This document shows positions 54,219-64,000 of a DNA stretch of 64,000 nt, one piece after another; position 1 is the first letter of the stretch; each line of letters starts with the position of its first letter. The stretch is taken from the NCBI GenBank assembly GCA_020853775.1, contig JADYYH010000078.1:1-64000 (forward strand), written 5' to 3'. Under the pieces are notes generated by a model. The model did not search any database, was not told where the DNA came from, and saw nothing but the letters and a program-made list of their open reading frames with translations. The DNA comes from Nitrospira sp. GTDB taxonomy: Bacteria; Nitrospirota; Nitrospiria; Nitrospirales; Nitrospiraceae. The position numbers were made by a program, and so were the translations under genes.

Positions 54219-54962
54219 ATGTCATTACAGGGAAAAGTAGCGATTGTCACCGGCGGAGCCCAGGGAATCGGGCGTGCGATTGCAGAAGGGTTGGCTGAGG
54301 ATGGCGCGGATATCGCGGTGGCGGACCTCGATCCGGCGCGTTCGCAGGATGCCGTTGCGGCGATTCAAAAACTGGGGCGACGGGCGCTCAGTGTCAAAGT
54401 GAACGTGTCCGATTGGAATGATGCCAAGGCCATGGCCGATCAGGTCATGCAGGAATGGGGGCGGATCGATATTCTGGTGAATAACGCCGGGATCACGCGC
54501 GACGGGTTGCTGCTTCGGATGAAGGAAGAGGATTGGAACCTGGTTCTGCAGGTCAATTTGAACGGGACGTTCCATTGCACCAAGGCCGTGTTGCTCCCCA
54601 TGACGAAGCAACGGTTTGGCCGCATCGTCAATATCGCGTCGATCGTCGGCGCGATGGGGAACGTGGGGCAGGCGAACTATGCGGCGTCAAAAGCCGCGGT
54701 CATCGGGTTTACGAAAACGGCCGCGCGCGAGTATGCCAGTCGTGCAGTGACAGTTAATGCGGTGGCGCCGGGCTTCATCGATACGGCCATGACGCAGGGG
54801 TTGTCGCCGGAAGTGAAGGAAGCGTTGCAGAAGCAGATCCCGCTGGGACGGCTGGGGCTTCCTTCCGATATTGCCGCGGCGGTGCGGTTTCTGGTGTCGG
54901 ATGCAGCGTCGTATATCACGGGGCAGGTGTTGCACGTGAACGGCGGCATGCTCATGGTATAA
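54219..54962 (+). CDS. fabG: 3-oxoacyl-ACP reductase
   Basis: NADPH-dependent short-chain dehydrogenase that reduces the beta-keto group in each elongation cycle. Cofactor motif TGGAQGIGRAIA, NNAGITRDG, catalytic Ser in NIASIVGAMGN, and YAASKAAVIGF (Tyr, Lys) are complete. ATG 54219 with GGGAG upstream gives 247 residues. Position between fabD and acpP confirms the role among many similar reductases. Confidence 0.95.
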   Translation: MSLQGKVAIVTGGAQGIGRAIAEGLAEDGADIAVADLDPARSQDAVAAIQKLGRRALSVKVNVSDWNDAKAMADQVMQEWGRIDILVNNAGITRDGLLLRMKEEDWNLVLQVNLNGTFHCTKAVLLPMTKQRFGRIVNIASIVGAMGNVGQANYAASKAAVIGFTKTAAREYASRAVTVNAVAPGFIDTAMTQGLSPEVKEALQKQIPLGRLGLPSDIAAAVRFLVSDAASYITGQVLHVNGGMLMV

Positions 54963-55051
54963 GTGAGTCGGGCCTGTGTCTCGATCGATTCCGGTCGAAC
55001 CGGCAATGAATGTGGCGGATGAGATAAGATAGGAAGGAGGTGGGCAAGTCC

Positions 55052-55285
55052 ATGGCAACAGTAGATGAACGGGTGAAGAAAATTATTGCCGAACAGTTGG
55101 GGGTGGAGGAAGAAGAAGTCACGCTGGAGGCGCATTTCGTTGAGGATTTGGGCGCGGATTCGCTCGATACGGTCGAGTTGGTGATGGCCCTCGAAGAAGA
55201 GTTCGAAATTGAAATCCCCGATGAGGATGCAGAAAAGATCCTCACCGTTGGGAAGGCGCTGGATTATATTAAAGAGAAAGCGTAA
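55052..55285 (+). CDS. acpP: Acyl carrier protein
   Basis: Acidic 77-residue carrier of growing acyl chains. The phosphopantetheine serine is in [29 protein letters not shown] lies 11 nt upstream of ATG 55052; an in-frame GTG at 55040 is too close to that site to be used. It is followed by fabF after 11 nt. Confidence 0.96.
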   Translation: MATVDERVKKIIAEQLGVEEEEVTLEAHFVEDLGADSLDTVELVMALEEEFEIEIPDEDAEKILTVGKALDYIKEKA

Positions 55286-55296
55286 CGGACGAGAGT

Positions 55297-56547
55297 ATGC
55301 ACGATCGACCCGTCAGACGTGTGGTAGTGACCGGCCTTGGCCTGGTGACGCCACTTGGAACCGGCGTAGACAAGACCTGGAAAGCCCTTTGCGCCGGCGA
55401 GTCCGGCGTCGGCCGGATCACGCGGTTCGATCCGAGCGGATACGATGCGCAGATTGCCGCAGAGGTCAAGGATTTCGATCCAGCGCAGTTCATCGAGAAA
55501 AAAGAAATCAAGAAGATGGACACCTTCATCCACTATGCGGTGGGGGCGAGCCAACTGGCGGTGGACGATGCCGGCCTGAAAGTTTCCCCTGAAGAGGCGA
55601 CGAGGGTCGGGGTCTACATTGGGTCTGGGATCGGCGGGCTGGGGTCGATCGAACATTATCATGACGTGCTGAAGGAAAAGGGGCCTGGTCGGGTCTCGCC
55701 CTTTTTCATTCCAATGACCATCATCAACCTGGCTTCAGGGCAGGTGGCGATCCGCGTCGGCGCGAAGGGCCCGAATTCCTGCGCAGTCACGGCCTGCGCG
55801 ACCGGGAACCATTGCATCGGCGACGCGTATCGGCTCATTCAACGGGATGACGCGGATGTGATGATTGCCGGAGGTGCCGAAGCGGCGATCACTCCGCTTG
55901 GCGTGGCTGGATTCGCGTCAGCTAAAGCCCTTTCATTCAGGAATACCGAACCCACGAAGGCCAGCCGTCCTTTCGATAAGGATCGCGATGGATTCGTGTT
56001 GGGCGAAGGCGCTGGCGTGGTGGTACTTGAAGAATTGGAGCACGCCCGTGCGAGGGGCGCACGCATTTACGCTGAGGTCATCGGGTACGCCATGAATAGC
56101 GATGCGTACCATATTACGGCGCCGCCTGAAGAGGGGGAAGGTGCGGTCCGCTGTATGGAGATGGCGCTCAAGGACGCCGGTGTCGCCAAGACCGACATCG
56201 GCTATATCAACGCCCACGGCACCTCGACGATGGCCGATGCCATCGAAACCAAGGCCATTAAACATGTGTTCGGGGAGCAAGCCTACAAGATTCCGGTCAG
56301 TTCGACGAAATCGATGACCGGCCATCTTTTGGGCGCCGCCGGCGGGATTGAGGCTGTGTTCAGCATCCTTGCGTTGCACCATGGCATCCTTCCTCCAACG
56401 ATCAACCTTGATCACCCTGATCCCGCCTGCGACCTGGATTATGTGCCGAATAAGGCTCGTGCAACCAAGACTCAGGTGGTCCTTTCGAATTCGTTCGGCT
56501 TCGGTGGGGTCAACGCCTGCCTGCTTTTTCGCCGGTGTGACCAATAA
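55297..56547 (+). CDS. fabF: 3-oxoacyl-ACP synthase II
   Basis: Elongating condensing enzyme. Catalytic residues: Cys in [12 protein letters not shown], His in [11 protein letters not shown] and His in [16 protein letters not shown]-terminal [15 protein letters not shown] and C-terminal [11 protein letters not shown] are typical. The length is 416 residues, normal. It is adjacent to acpP and upstream of rnc, the commonest bacterial arrangement. Confidence 0.96.
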   Translation: MHDRPVRRVVVTGLGLVTPLGTGVDKTWKALCAGESGVGRITRFDPSGYDAQIAAEVKDFDPAQFIEKKEIKKMDTFIHYAVGASQLAVDDAGLKVSPEEATRVGVYIGSGIGGLGSIEHYHDVLKEKGPGRVSPFFIPMTIINLASGQVAIRVGAKGPNSCAVTACATGNHCIGDAYRLIQRDDADVMIAGGAEAAITPLGVAGFASAKALSFRNTEPTKASRPFDKDRDGFVLGEGAGVVVLEELEHARARGARIYAEVIGYAMNSDAYHITAPPEEGEGAVRCMEMALKDAGVAKTDIGYINAHGTSTMADAIETKAIKHVFGEQAYKIPVSSTKSMTGHLLGAAGGIEAVFSILALHHGILPPTINLDHPDPACDLDYVPNKARATKTQVVLSNSFGFGGVNACLLFRRCDQ

Positions 56548-56574
56548 TCCTCCTCAGAGCACGAGTCAGGTGGT

Positions 56575-57282
56575 ATGACGTCGGCAACGTCAATCGAGGC
56601 GGTCCAGCGCCTTTTGGGCTACCGTTTTCGTCAGCCGCGTCTGCTCGAAGAGGCCCTGACCCACAAATCCTACTCTAACGAGCGACGGACCAAAGACCGC
56701 ACCCAAAACGAGCGCCTGGAATTTCTTGGCGACGCGGTCCTGTCGCTGGTCATGAGTGAGTACCTTGCAGCGGAATTCCCCGGCAGCAACGAAGGCGGGT
56801 TGTCTAAACTGAAAGCGCATTTGGTGAGTGAGGCGTCCCTGGCCAAGGCTGCGCGTCGGATGAAACTCGGCCGTCTGCTGCGGTTGGGAAAGGGCGAGGA
56901 ACTTTCGAAAGGGCGTGAGAAACATTCGTTGTTGGCGGATGCGCTCGAAGCGTTGATCGCCGCGGTGTATCTGGATGGCGGCCTTGAGGCGAGCCGGACT
57001 TTTACCTTGCGGGTGCTCGATGAGGAATTGCTGGCGGCGCGTGCAGAACGGGCCAGACCCGGGATGGACGATTACAAGACCCAGTTACAGGAACTTTGCC
57101 AGAAGCGGTTCGAAAGTTTGCCGCAGTATGCGACGGTTCGAGAATCCGGCCCGGATCATGAAAAGGTGTTTGAAGTCGAACTGACGATTCAGGGCGTGAT
57201 GCGGGGTGTCGGATGCGGTCACAGCAAGAAAGAGGCAGAGCAGATGGCCGCGCGGGAAGCGCTGACACAATTAACGACATGA
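56575..57282 (+). CDS. rnc: Ribonuclease III
   Basis: Double-strand-specific endonuclease for rRNA and mRNA processing. RNase III signature ERLEFLGDAVLSLVMSEYL with the catalytic Glu/Asp set, second acidic cluster LLADALEALIAAVYLDGG, and a C-terminal double-stranded RNA-binding domain (about 160-233; DYKTQLQELCQKRF, GVGCGHSKKEAEQMAA). The length is 235 residues. Confidence 0.95.
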   Translation: MTSATSIEAVQRLLGYRFRQPRLLEEALTHKSYSNERRTKDRTQNERLEFLGDAVLSLVMSEYLAAEFPGSNEGGLSKLKAHLVSEASLAKAARRMKLGRLLRLGKGEELSKGREKHSLLADALEALIAAVYLDGGLEASRTFTLRVLDEELLAARAERARPGMDDYKTQLQELCQKRFESLPQYATVRESGPDHEKVFEVELTIQGVMRGVGCGHSKKEAEQMAAREALTQLTT

Positions 57283-57314
57283 GCTCTTCAGTGAACCGAC
57301 AAGAAGGAGGCACG

Positions 57315-57965
57315 ATGACACAATCACGATGGCACAATCGATTGGGGTGCGCGGGAGTGCTAAGCCTGGTCCTGGCCCTCGGCATGGCTGCAACCGGTCT
57401 GGCGGCTGATGCCCCTGCCAAGGCGGGCGAGAGCGTCAATGCGAGTAATGTGCGAGCGGTCATCAAAACCAAGCTTGGTGACATTGAGATCAAATTCTTG
57501 CCGGACGTGGCGCCGAAGCACGTCGAAAACTTCATCAAGCTGGTCAAGTCCGGCTTTTATAACGGCACAATTTTTCATCGGGTCATCCCCGGGTTTATGA
57601 TTCAGGGTGGCGACCCCAACACCAAGGACTCGTTGAGAAAGGACGCCTATGGTCAGGGCGGCCCGGGACACCATGTCAAAGCTGAGTTCAGCGACTTACC
57701 ACACAAGCGAGGCGTTGTCTCGATGGCGCGAGCCCAGGACCCCGATAGCGCGGGGTCGCAGTTTTTTATCGTCGTCGAGGAGTCGCGGTTCCTGGACCGC
57801 AAATACACCATTTTTGGTGAAGTGGTGAAAGGCATCGGCGTCGCGGACAAGCTCGTGGCACTCCCGAGAGTCATGTGCCAAACCGGTGTCCCCAGTCCTG
57901 CCGATAAGGGCCCATGCGACAATCCGATCGATCGCGTCGAGATGACGGTGACGATTATCGAGTGA
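57315..57965 (+). CDS. Exported cyclophilin-type peptidyl-prolyl isomerase
   Basis: Periplasmic proline isomerase of 216 residues. Signal peptide 1-28 (CAGVLSLVLALGMAATGLAA). The cyclophilin core has FHRVIPGFMIQGGDP with the catalytic Arg, GQGGPGHHVKAEF, VSMARAQDPDSAGSQFFI and YTIFGEVVKGI. AAGGAGG lies 4 nt before ATG 57315. It resembles PpiA/PpiB-type enzymes with a leader; E. coli-style PpiA naming is not certain. It is the last + strand gene of the block. Confidence 0.9.
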   Translation: MTQSRWHNRLGCAGVLSLVLALGMAATGLAADAPAKAGESVNASNVRAVIKTKLGDIEIKFLPDVAPKHVENFIKLVKSGFYNGTIFHRVIPGFMIQGGDPNTKDSLRKDAYGQGGPGHHVKAEFSDLPHKRGVVSMARAQDPDSAGSQFFIVVEESRFLDRKYTIFGEVVKGIGVADKLVALPRVMCQTGVPSPADKGPCDNPIDRVEMTVTIIE

Positions 57966-57980
57966 GCGGCGAGGCGAGAG

Positions 57981-58017
57981 CACTCGGGCCGATCTTCTTT
58001 ACTGGATCAGCCCGGTG
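57981..58017. terminator. Hairpin between convergent genes, bidirectional terminator candidate
   Basis: A long stem (arms 57981-57994 and 58005-58017; core GGGC with GCCC and GATC with GATC, one bulge and one mismatch) closes a 10-nt loop in the 65-bp gap between the cyclophilin and the minus-strand gene. It could end transcription from both sides; T-runs are short. Confidence 0.4.
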
Positions 58018-58030
58018 CCGGCGATTCTGA

Positions 58031-58606
58031 TTAGAAGGGTTGATTCTGTTGCTGGGCGCGGACCAGCGTCAGGAAGTGGGAGAGGGCTTTGGTCATGCGC
58101 TCTGCATGGGAGGCGGAGCGAAAGAGCAAGGTGTCCTCAGCAAATTGGCCTTTCACTTCCGTGACTGCTCCCGTACAGAAGCTGGTTTTCAAAATGCAGG
58201 GGCCATTGCTGTTACACGAGATGCGGACTCCGTAAAGAACCAGGTTGTTCTCTCGAGTGTCCTGGCCTTGGTACGCAATGCTGTCGATGTCCTGCAGATT
58301 GAAATGCGTGAAGCCGGTGTTGACCTCATCGTGCCCGTGGCTCAACTCGATCGTGCCGAGTCTGGCTCCCGTGGGAATGACACTATAGACTTCGGTCACC
58401 TTCGTCGGTTTGACGGCTTTGGGATTTCGGCAACTGAGGCTTCGCACGAAGCCGTGTGTATTGGCCATGTCGCTGATGAACTGCACCGTGTCTTCGATGG
58501 TTTGACCGAAGCCTGCGGTTGGGAAGAGCGCGCCACAGGTCAATGCCATGGCCAGACAGACCCTCGTGAGCCCTCCGTCCCATAAATTCGCCTGTCTCTT
58601 CTGCAT
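58031..58606 (-). CDS. Secreted protein of unknown function
   Basis: An exported 191-residue protein. Signal peptide about 1-34 (TRVCLAMALTCGALFPTAGFGQ). The mature part starts TIEDTVQFISDMANTHGF and has four Cys in or near SCRNPK and ISCNSNGPCILKTSFC, possibly disulfide-bonded. FNLQDIDSIAYQGQDT and FRSASHAERMTKALSHFLTL suggest a mixed alpha/beta fold acting on or binding a small partner. I recognise no family with confidence. The ATG at 58606 has GGGAGA upstream; a longer reading frame upstream is not supported. Confidence 0.65.
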   Translation of the reverse strand: MQKRQANLWDGGLTRVCLAMALTCGALFPTAGFGQTIEDTVQFISDMANTHGFVRSLSCRNPKAVKPTKVTEVYSVIPTGARLGTIELSHGHDEVNTGFTHFNLQDIDSIAYQGQDTRENNLVLYGVRISCNSNGPCILKTSFCTGAVTEVKGQFAEDTLLFRSASHAERMTKALSHFLTLVRAQQQNQPF

Positions 58607-58768
58607 GGTCCATCTCCCTTGTCCCTTGGAATAACCTTGTCCCCGATGCGCGTACCGTACTGAACCGGCCCGCGCAGCGCAATCCTTACTTTTGCACAGC
58701 ATGGGACCGCTCGTGCCACGCTCAGGCGGCAATTCTCTCATGCCGCTGAAATTGTACGGAGGTGAAGC

Positions 58769-59668
58769 TCACACGACGTCTTGAGCGATTTCGGCCGGCG
58801 TAGACGGGAACACAGCGTGGTCGATGGGTAAAATCGGCGAAAGATCGATTTGTTCAGCGATGGAGCCGAACCGGAAGGTGTTCATAACGGTGGAGATGCG
58901 AAACTCCATCTTGTCCAGGTTCAAATAGTGGAACATTTTGGAAAGGAACGGGCCTTCCATGTGCGGCTGGTACGGGTCGAGTTCCCATGGATGGAAATAC
59001 ATGACGAGAGGCCGGCCTTTTTGTTCGATCCGCCGCATCAGCCCGCACAGGGCCGGGAATGGCAACAGCCGAAAATAGCTCCCTCCCGCGATGGGAATCC
59101 GAACTCCTCCGAGATTGACCGTGGATGGAGGAACCTCCCAGATGGGGCCCGACGAAGTTTGCTTGAGATGGTGCCAGGGATCTGATCCGGGCAAACCACA
59201 ATGATCGTGGCGGATAGGAACGACGCTGGAGTCGTAGGTATAACCTTCTTCAGCCAGGATTGGTAACGCCCACAGCGTCTCACGTGTAATGGTGAAACCG
59301 GGCGCGCGATATCCCAGGACTGGGGACCCCGTTAGGTCTTCTAGGACCTGTTTGGCTTGCCGTACATCTGCGCGGAATAATTCCGGTGTTTGGGCCGTGA
59401 CCAATTCATGTCCATAGCCGTGAGACGCAATTTCATGTCCGCATTCGGCGATCTGCTTGATCAGACCGGGATGGCGCTCGGCGACCCACCCCAGTACAAA
59501 AAATGTGGCCTTGGTTTCATACCGCGAGAGAAGATCCAGCACTTTGCAGGTATTGGCCGACACCCGGCTTTCAAAGGCCCCCCAGTGTCGCCGGCGAATG
59601 GGCGAATCAAATCGTGAGACCTGAAAATGTTCTTCGATGTCGAATGTCAGGCAATGCACAGATGTCAT
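58769..59668 (-). CDS. Polysaccharide deacetylase, XrtA/PEP-CTERM-associated type
   Basis: NodB-homology deacetylase of 299 residues with a DUF3473-like C-terminal part. CLTFDIEEHFQVSRF at the N-terminus is characteristic of the deacetylase linked to the exosortase (XrtA/PEP-CTERM) exopolysaccharide system. Metal and catalytic motifs: the Asp of TFDIEEH, HEIASHGYGHELV (HxxxH metal site) and GYRAPGFTIT; C-terminal VMYFHPWELDP. No signal peptide is seen, as usual for this subgroup. No other exopolysaccharide gene is in the window, so the rest of the system would lie elsewhere. Confidence 0.82.
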   Translation of the reverse strand: MTSVHCLTFDIEEHFQVSRFDSPIRRRHWGAFESRVSANTCKVLDLLSRYETKATFFVLGWVAERHPGLIKQIAECGHEIASHGYGHELVTAQTPELFRADVRQAKQVLEDLTGSPVLGYRAPGFTITRETLWALPILAEEGYTYDSSVVPIRHDHCGLPGSDPWHHLKQTSSGPIWEVPPSTVNLGGVRIPIAGGSYFRLLPFPALCGLMRRIEQKGRPLVMYFHPWELDPYQPHMEGPFLSKMFHYLNLDKMEFRISTVMNTFRFGSIAEQIDLSPILPIDHAVFPSTPAEIAQDVV

Positions 59669-59753
59669 CCTTGCGTGTATGGATTTGCCTACTAGCTGGG
59701 ATGGGTAAGGGTTTGCATGCTGACGTTGGAGAGGCGTCCCTTTCGACCCGCTT

Positions 59754-59782
59754 TGTATACTATGTGTACGTGATGAAGTAAA
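59754..59782 (-). promoter_or_regulatory. Minus-strand promoter of the deacetylase gene
   Basis: On the minus strand TTTACT (59782-59777), a 17-bp spacer and TATACA (59759-59754). The leader to the deacetylase would be about 80 nt. The rest of the gap 59669-59971 holds no credible gene; it contains a 7-bp hairpin at 59883-59898 (GTATCTT with AAGATAC). Confidence 0.4.
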
Positions 59783-59971
59783 GCAAAGTTTAAGCCATGG
59801 CTTTTCAGTAGGGATTTCAATTGGATAAGCAATTTTGCCGGATGGCTACACGGCGAGGTGTATCAGAGAACTCTTACGGGAGGTATCTTAAAAGATACAA
59901 CTGCGCCTGTTCGGCAAGCGCATCGACGCGCAGCACGGTGGCAGGAGACGATGGGAAGTGTATCAGGGCTG

Positions 59972-61215
59972 TCAGGCGGCGGCTCGGTTTCCTTCACTGT
60001 CTGCGATTCGTTGCTGGAGAGGTACGGTGAACCGGAAAACGGATCCTGATCCCGGCGCACTTTCCGCTCCGATGTGTCCTCCCATCAGTTCCACCAGTTG
60101 CTTGCAAATGGCGAGTCCCAATCCCGTTCCTCCATACTTCCTGGTCGTGGATCCGTCTGCCTGCACGAAGGGCTGAAATAACTTCGCAAACGCGCTCGGC
60201 GCAATCCCGATACCGTTATCGACGACGGAGAATCGCACATGAGTAATGTGCTCGGCATTCGATGACGTTTCGCCATAGGTGGTGGCGGGAAACTCCAGCC
60301 GCCGTTCCGGGTGTCGTTGGTCCAGATCCACCAGAAGCGAAACCGTTCCGTGCTCACTGAATTTGATGGCGTTCGCCAGCAAATTGCTGAGCACCTGCTG
60401 CAGTCTGGTCGGATCTCCACATAAGGCGGCCGGTACATTATCCGCGACGTGCGAGTGAAGGAGGAGACCTTTTCGCTGCGCTCGTTCCGCGAACAACGCC
60501 AGGACTCGATCAATAAACTTCGGCAGGTCAAAGTCCAATAGTTCGAGAGACAGTTTGCCAGACTCAATTTTAGAAAAATCGAGAATGTCATTGATGATGA
60601 CCATCAAGGAATCGCCCGAGGAACGAATGGTTTGCGCGCAATCCAGCTGTTCTGGTGTGAGGTCGGTTTCCAGGAGCCAGTCGGTCATGCCGAGTACACC
60701 GTTCATGGGGGTGCGGATTTCATGACTCATCGTGGCCAGAAATTCGGATTTGAGCCGAGCGCCCTCCATGGCCGCATCGCGGGCCTGCGTCAGGGTCGCC
60801 TCGCTGGCTCGCAGTTCCTGGAGTACCTGATTGGCTCGAACCATGTAGCGGATGCGGTTGGTCAACAGCATAGTGTTCAAGGGCTTCACGATAAAATCCG
60901 TCGCGCCGGCATCATAGGCTTTCGTGATGGATTCAAAATCATCCAGACCGGTCATGATGAGAATGGGGGTATGCTCTCCGCCTGGCAACTGTCGCAAGGC
61001 AGCACAGGTCTGAAAGCCGTCCATTTCCGGCATCATGACGTCAAGAAGTACGACATCCGGTGGGGACTGTTGGAAGGCGGCACAGGCCTCGCGTCCGTTC
61101 TCAGCTTCTTCGACCACCCATCCCACTTGTTCCAGGGCCTCGCGAGCGAACATACGGATGATGATGTCGTCGTCGGTGACCAATGCAGACGGTGAACGTC
61201 CCGATGTGAGCGGGT

Positions 61216-61219
<4 letters not shown>
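59972..61219 (-). CDS. Response regulator-histidine kinase hybrid
   Basis: Soluble signalling protein of 415 residues. Receiver domain at the N-terminus (about 10-125; D60 in [13 protein letters not shown]), then a short coiled coil, a HisKA domain with H167 ([15 protein letters not shown]) and a HATPase domain (about 280-400; [37 protein letters not shown]). There is no membrane span. The order receiver-then-kinase means its kinase is probably controlled by phosphorylation of its own receiver. ATG 61219 has AAGGAG upstream and overlaps the stop of the upstream kinase gene by 4 nt, so the two form a coupled pair. Confidence 0.85.
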
Positions 61220-63999
<2,780 letters not shown>

Positions 64000-64000
64000 G

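Noticed and set aside
59883-59898. 7-bp hairpin as a terminator downstream of the minus-strand kinases
   Set aside because: The stem is short with a 2-nt loop and has no T-run on either strand.
59821-60030. Short + strand frames opposite the end of the hybrid kinase
   Set aside because: They overlap conserved kinase coding sequence and have no supporting features.

Overview
The window reads as chromosomal DNA of a Gram-negative bacterium of the phylum Nitrospirota, most likely a Nitrospira-type organism. This rests on the resemblance of many proteins (giant exported multicopper oxidase, Gly/Tyr-rich lipoproteins, XrtA-type deacetylase, large hybrid kinases) and on high G+C content; no rRNA is present to confirm it. 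MurE carries the DNPR signature of meso-diaminopimelate-type peptidoglycan. Most of the window is densely packed core genome on the + strand.

Layout. 1-272: a palindromic, probably dispersed repeat element, then asnS. 1572-1884: a control region with a paired DnaA-box palindrome, a good sigma-70 promoter and three 10-bp-phased MraZ boxes. 1885-22772: a near-complete division and cell-wall (dcw) cluster, rsmH-ftsL-ftsI-murE-murF-mraY-murD-ftsW-murG-murC-murB-ddl-ftsQ-ftsA-ftsZ, followed by pgeF-yggS-proC-yggT-divIVA. mraZ itself is not in the window. 22887-33230: housekeeping and regulatory genes: a serine hydrolase, pgsA with a divergent promoter pair, pilC-pilS-pilR, ispE, prs, rplY and pth.

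33355-48885 is the accessory part. It opens with an indoleamine 2,3-dioxygenase-family heme protein and a small membrane protein. A surface and periplasmic block follows: an outer-membrane beta-barrel, two related Gly/Tyr-rich lipoproteins, a 607-bp non-coding leader, a 2,419-residue exported multicopper oxidase, an exported beta-propeller, two SCO-type copper chaperones and a c-type cytochrome fused to a periplasmic-binding-like domain. The last five genes overlap or nearly touch and look like one operon. Its logic (copper oxidase, copper loaders, heme electron carrier) recalls the Mn(II)-oxidising Mof/Mnx systems, but the substrate cannot be read from the sequence. This is the strongest candidate for an undescribed system here.

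48928-57965 returns to core functions: rpsF-ssb-rpsR, a DUF177 protein, rpmF, the fatty-acid operon plsX-fabH-fabD-fabG-acpP-fabF, rnc and an exported cyclophilin. On the minus strand from 58031 to the end lie a secreted protein of unknown function, an XrtA-type polysaccharide deacetylase, and two overlapping hybrid histidine kinases, the second cut by the window edge. I saw no tRNA, rRNA, CRISPR array, insertion sequence or prophage.
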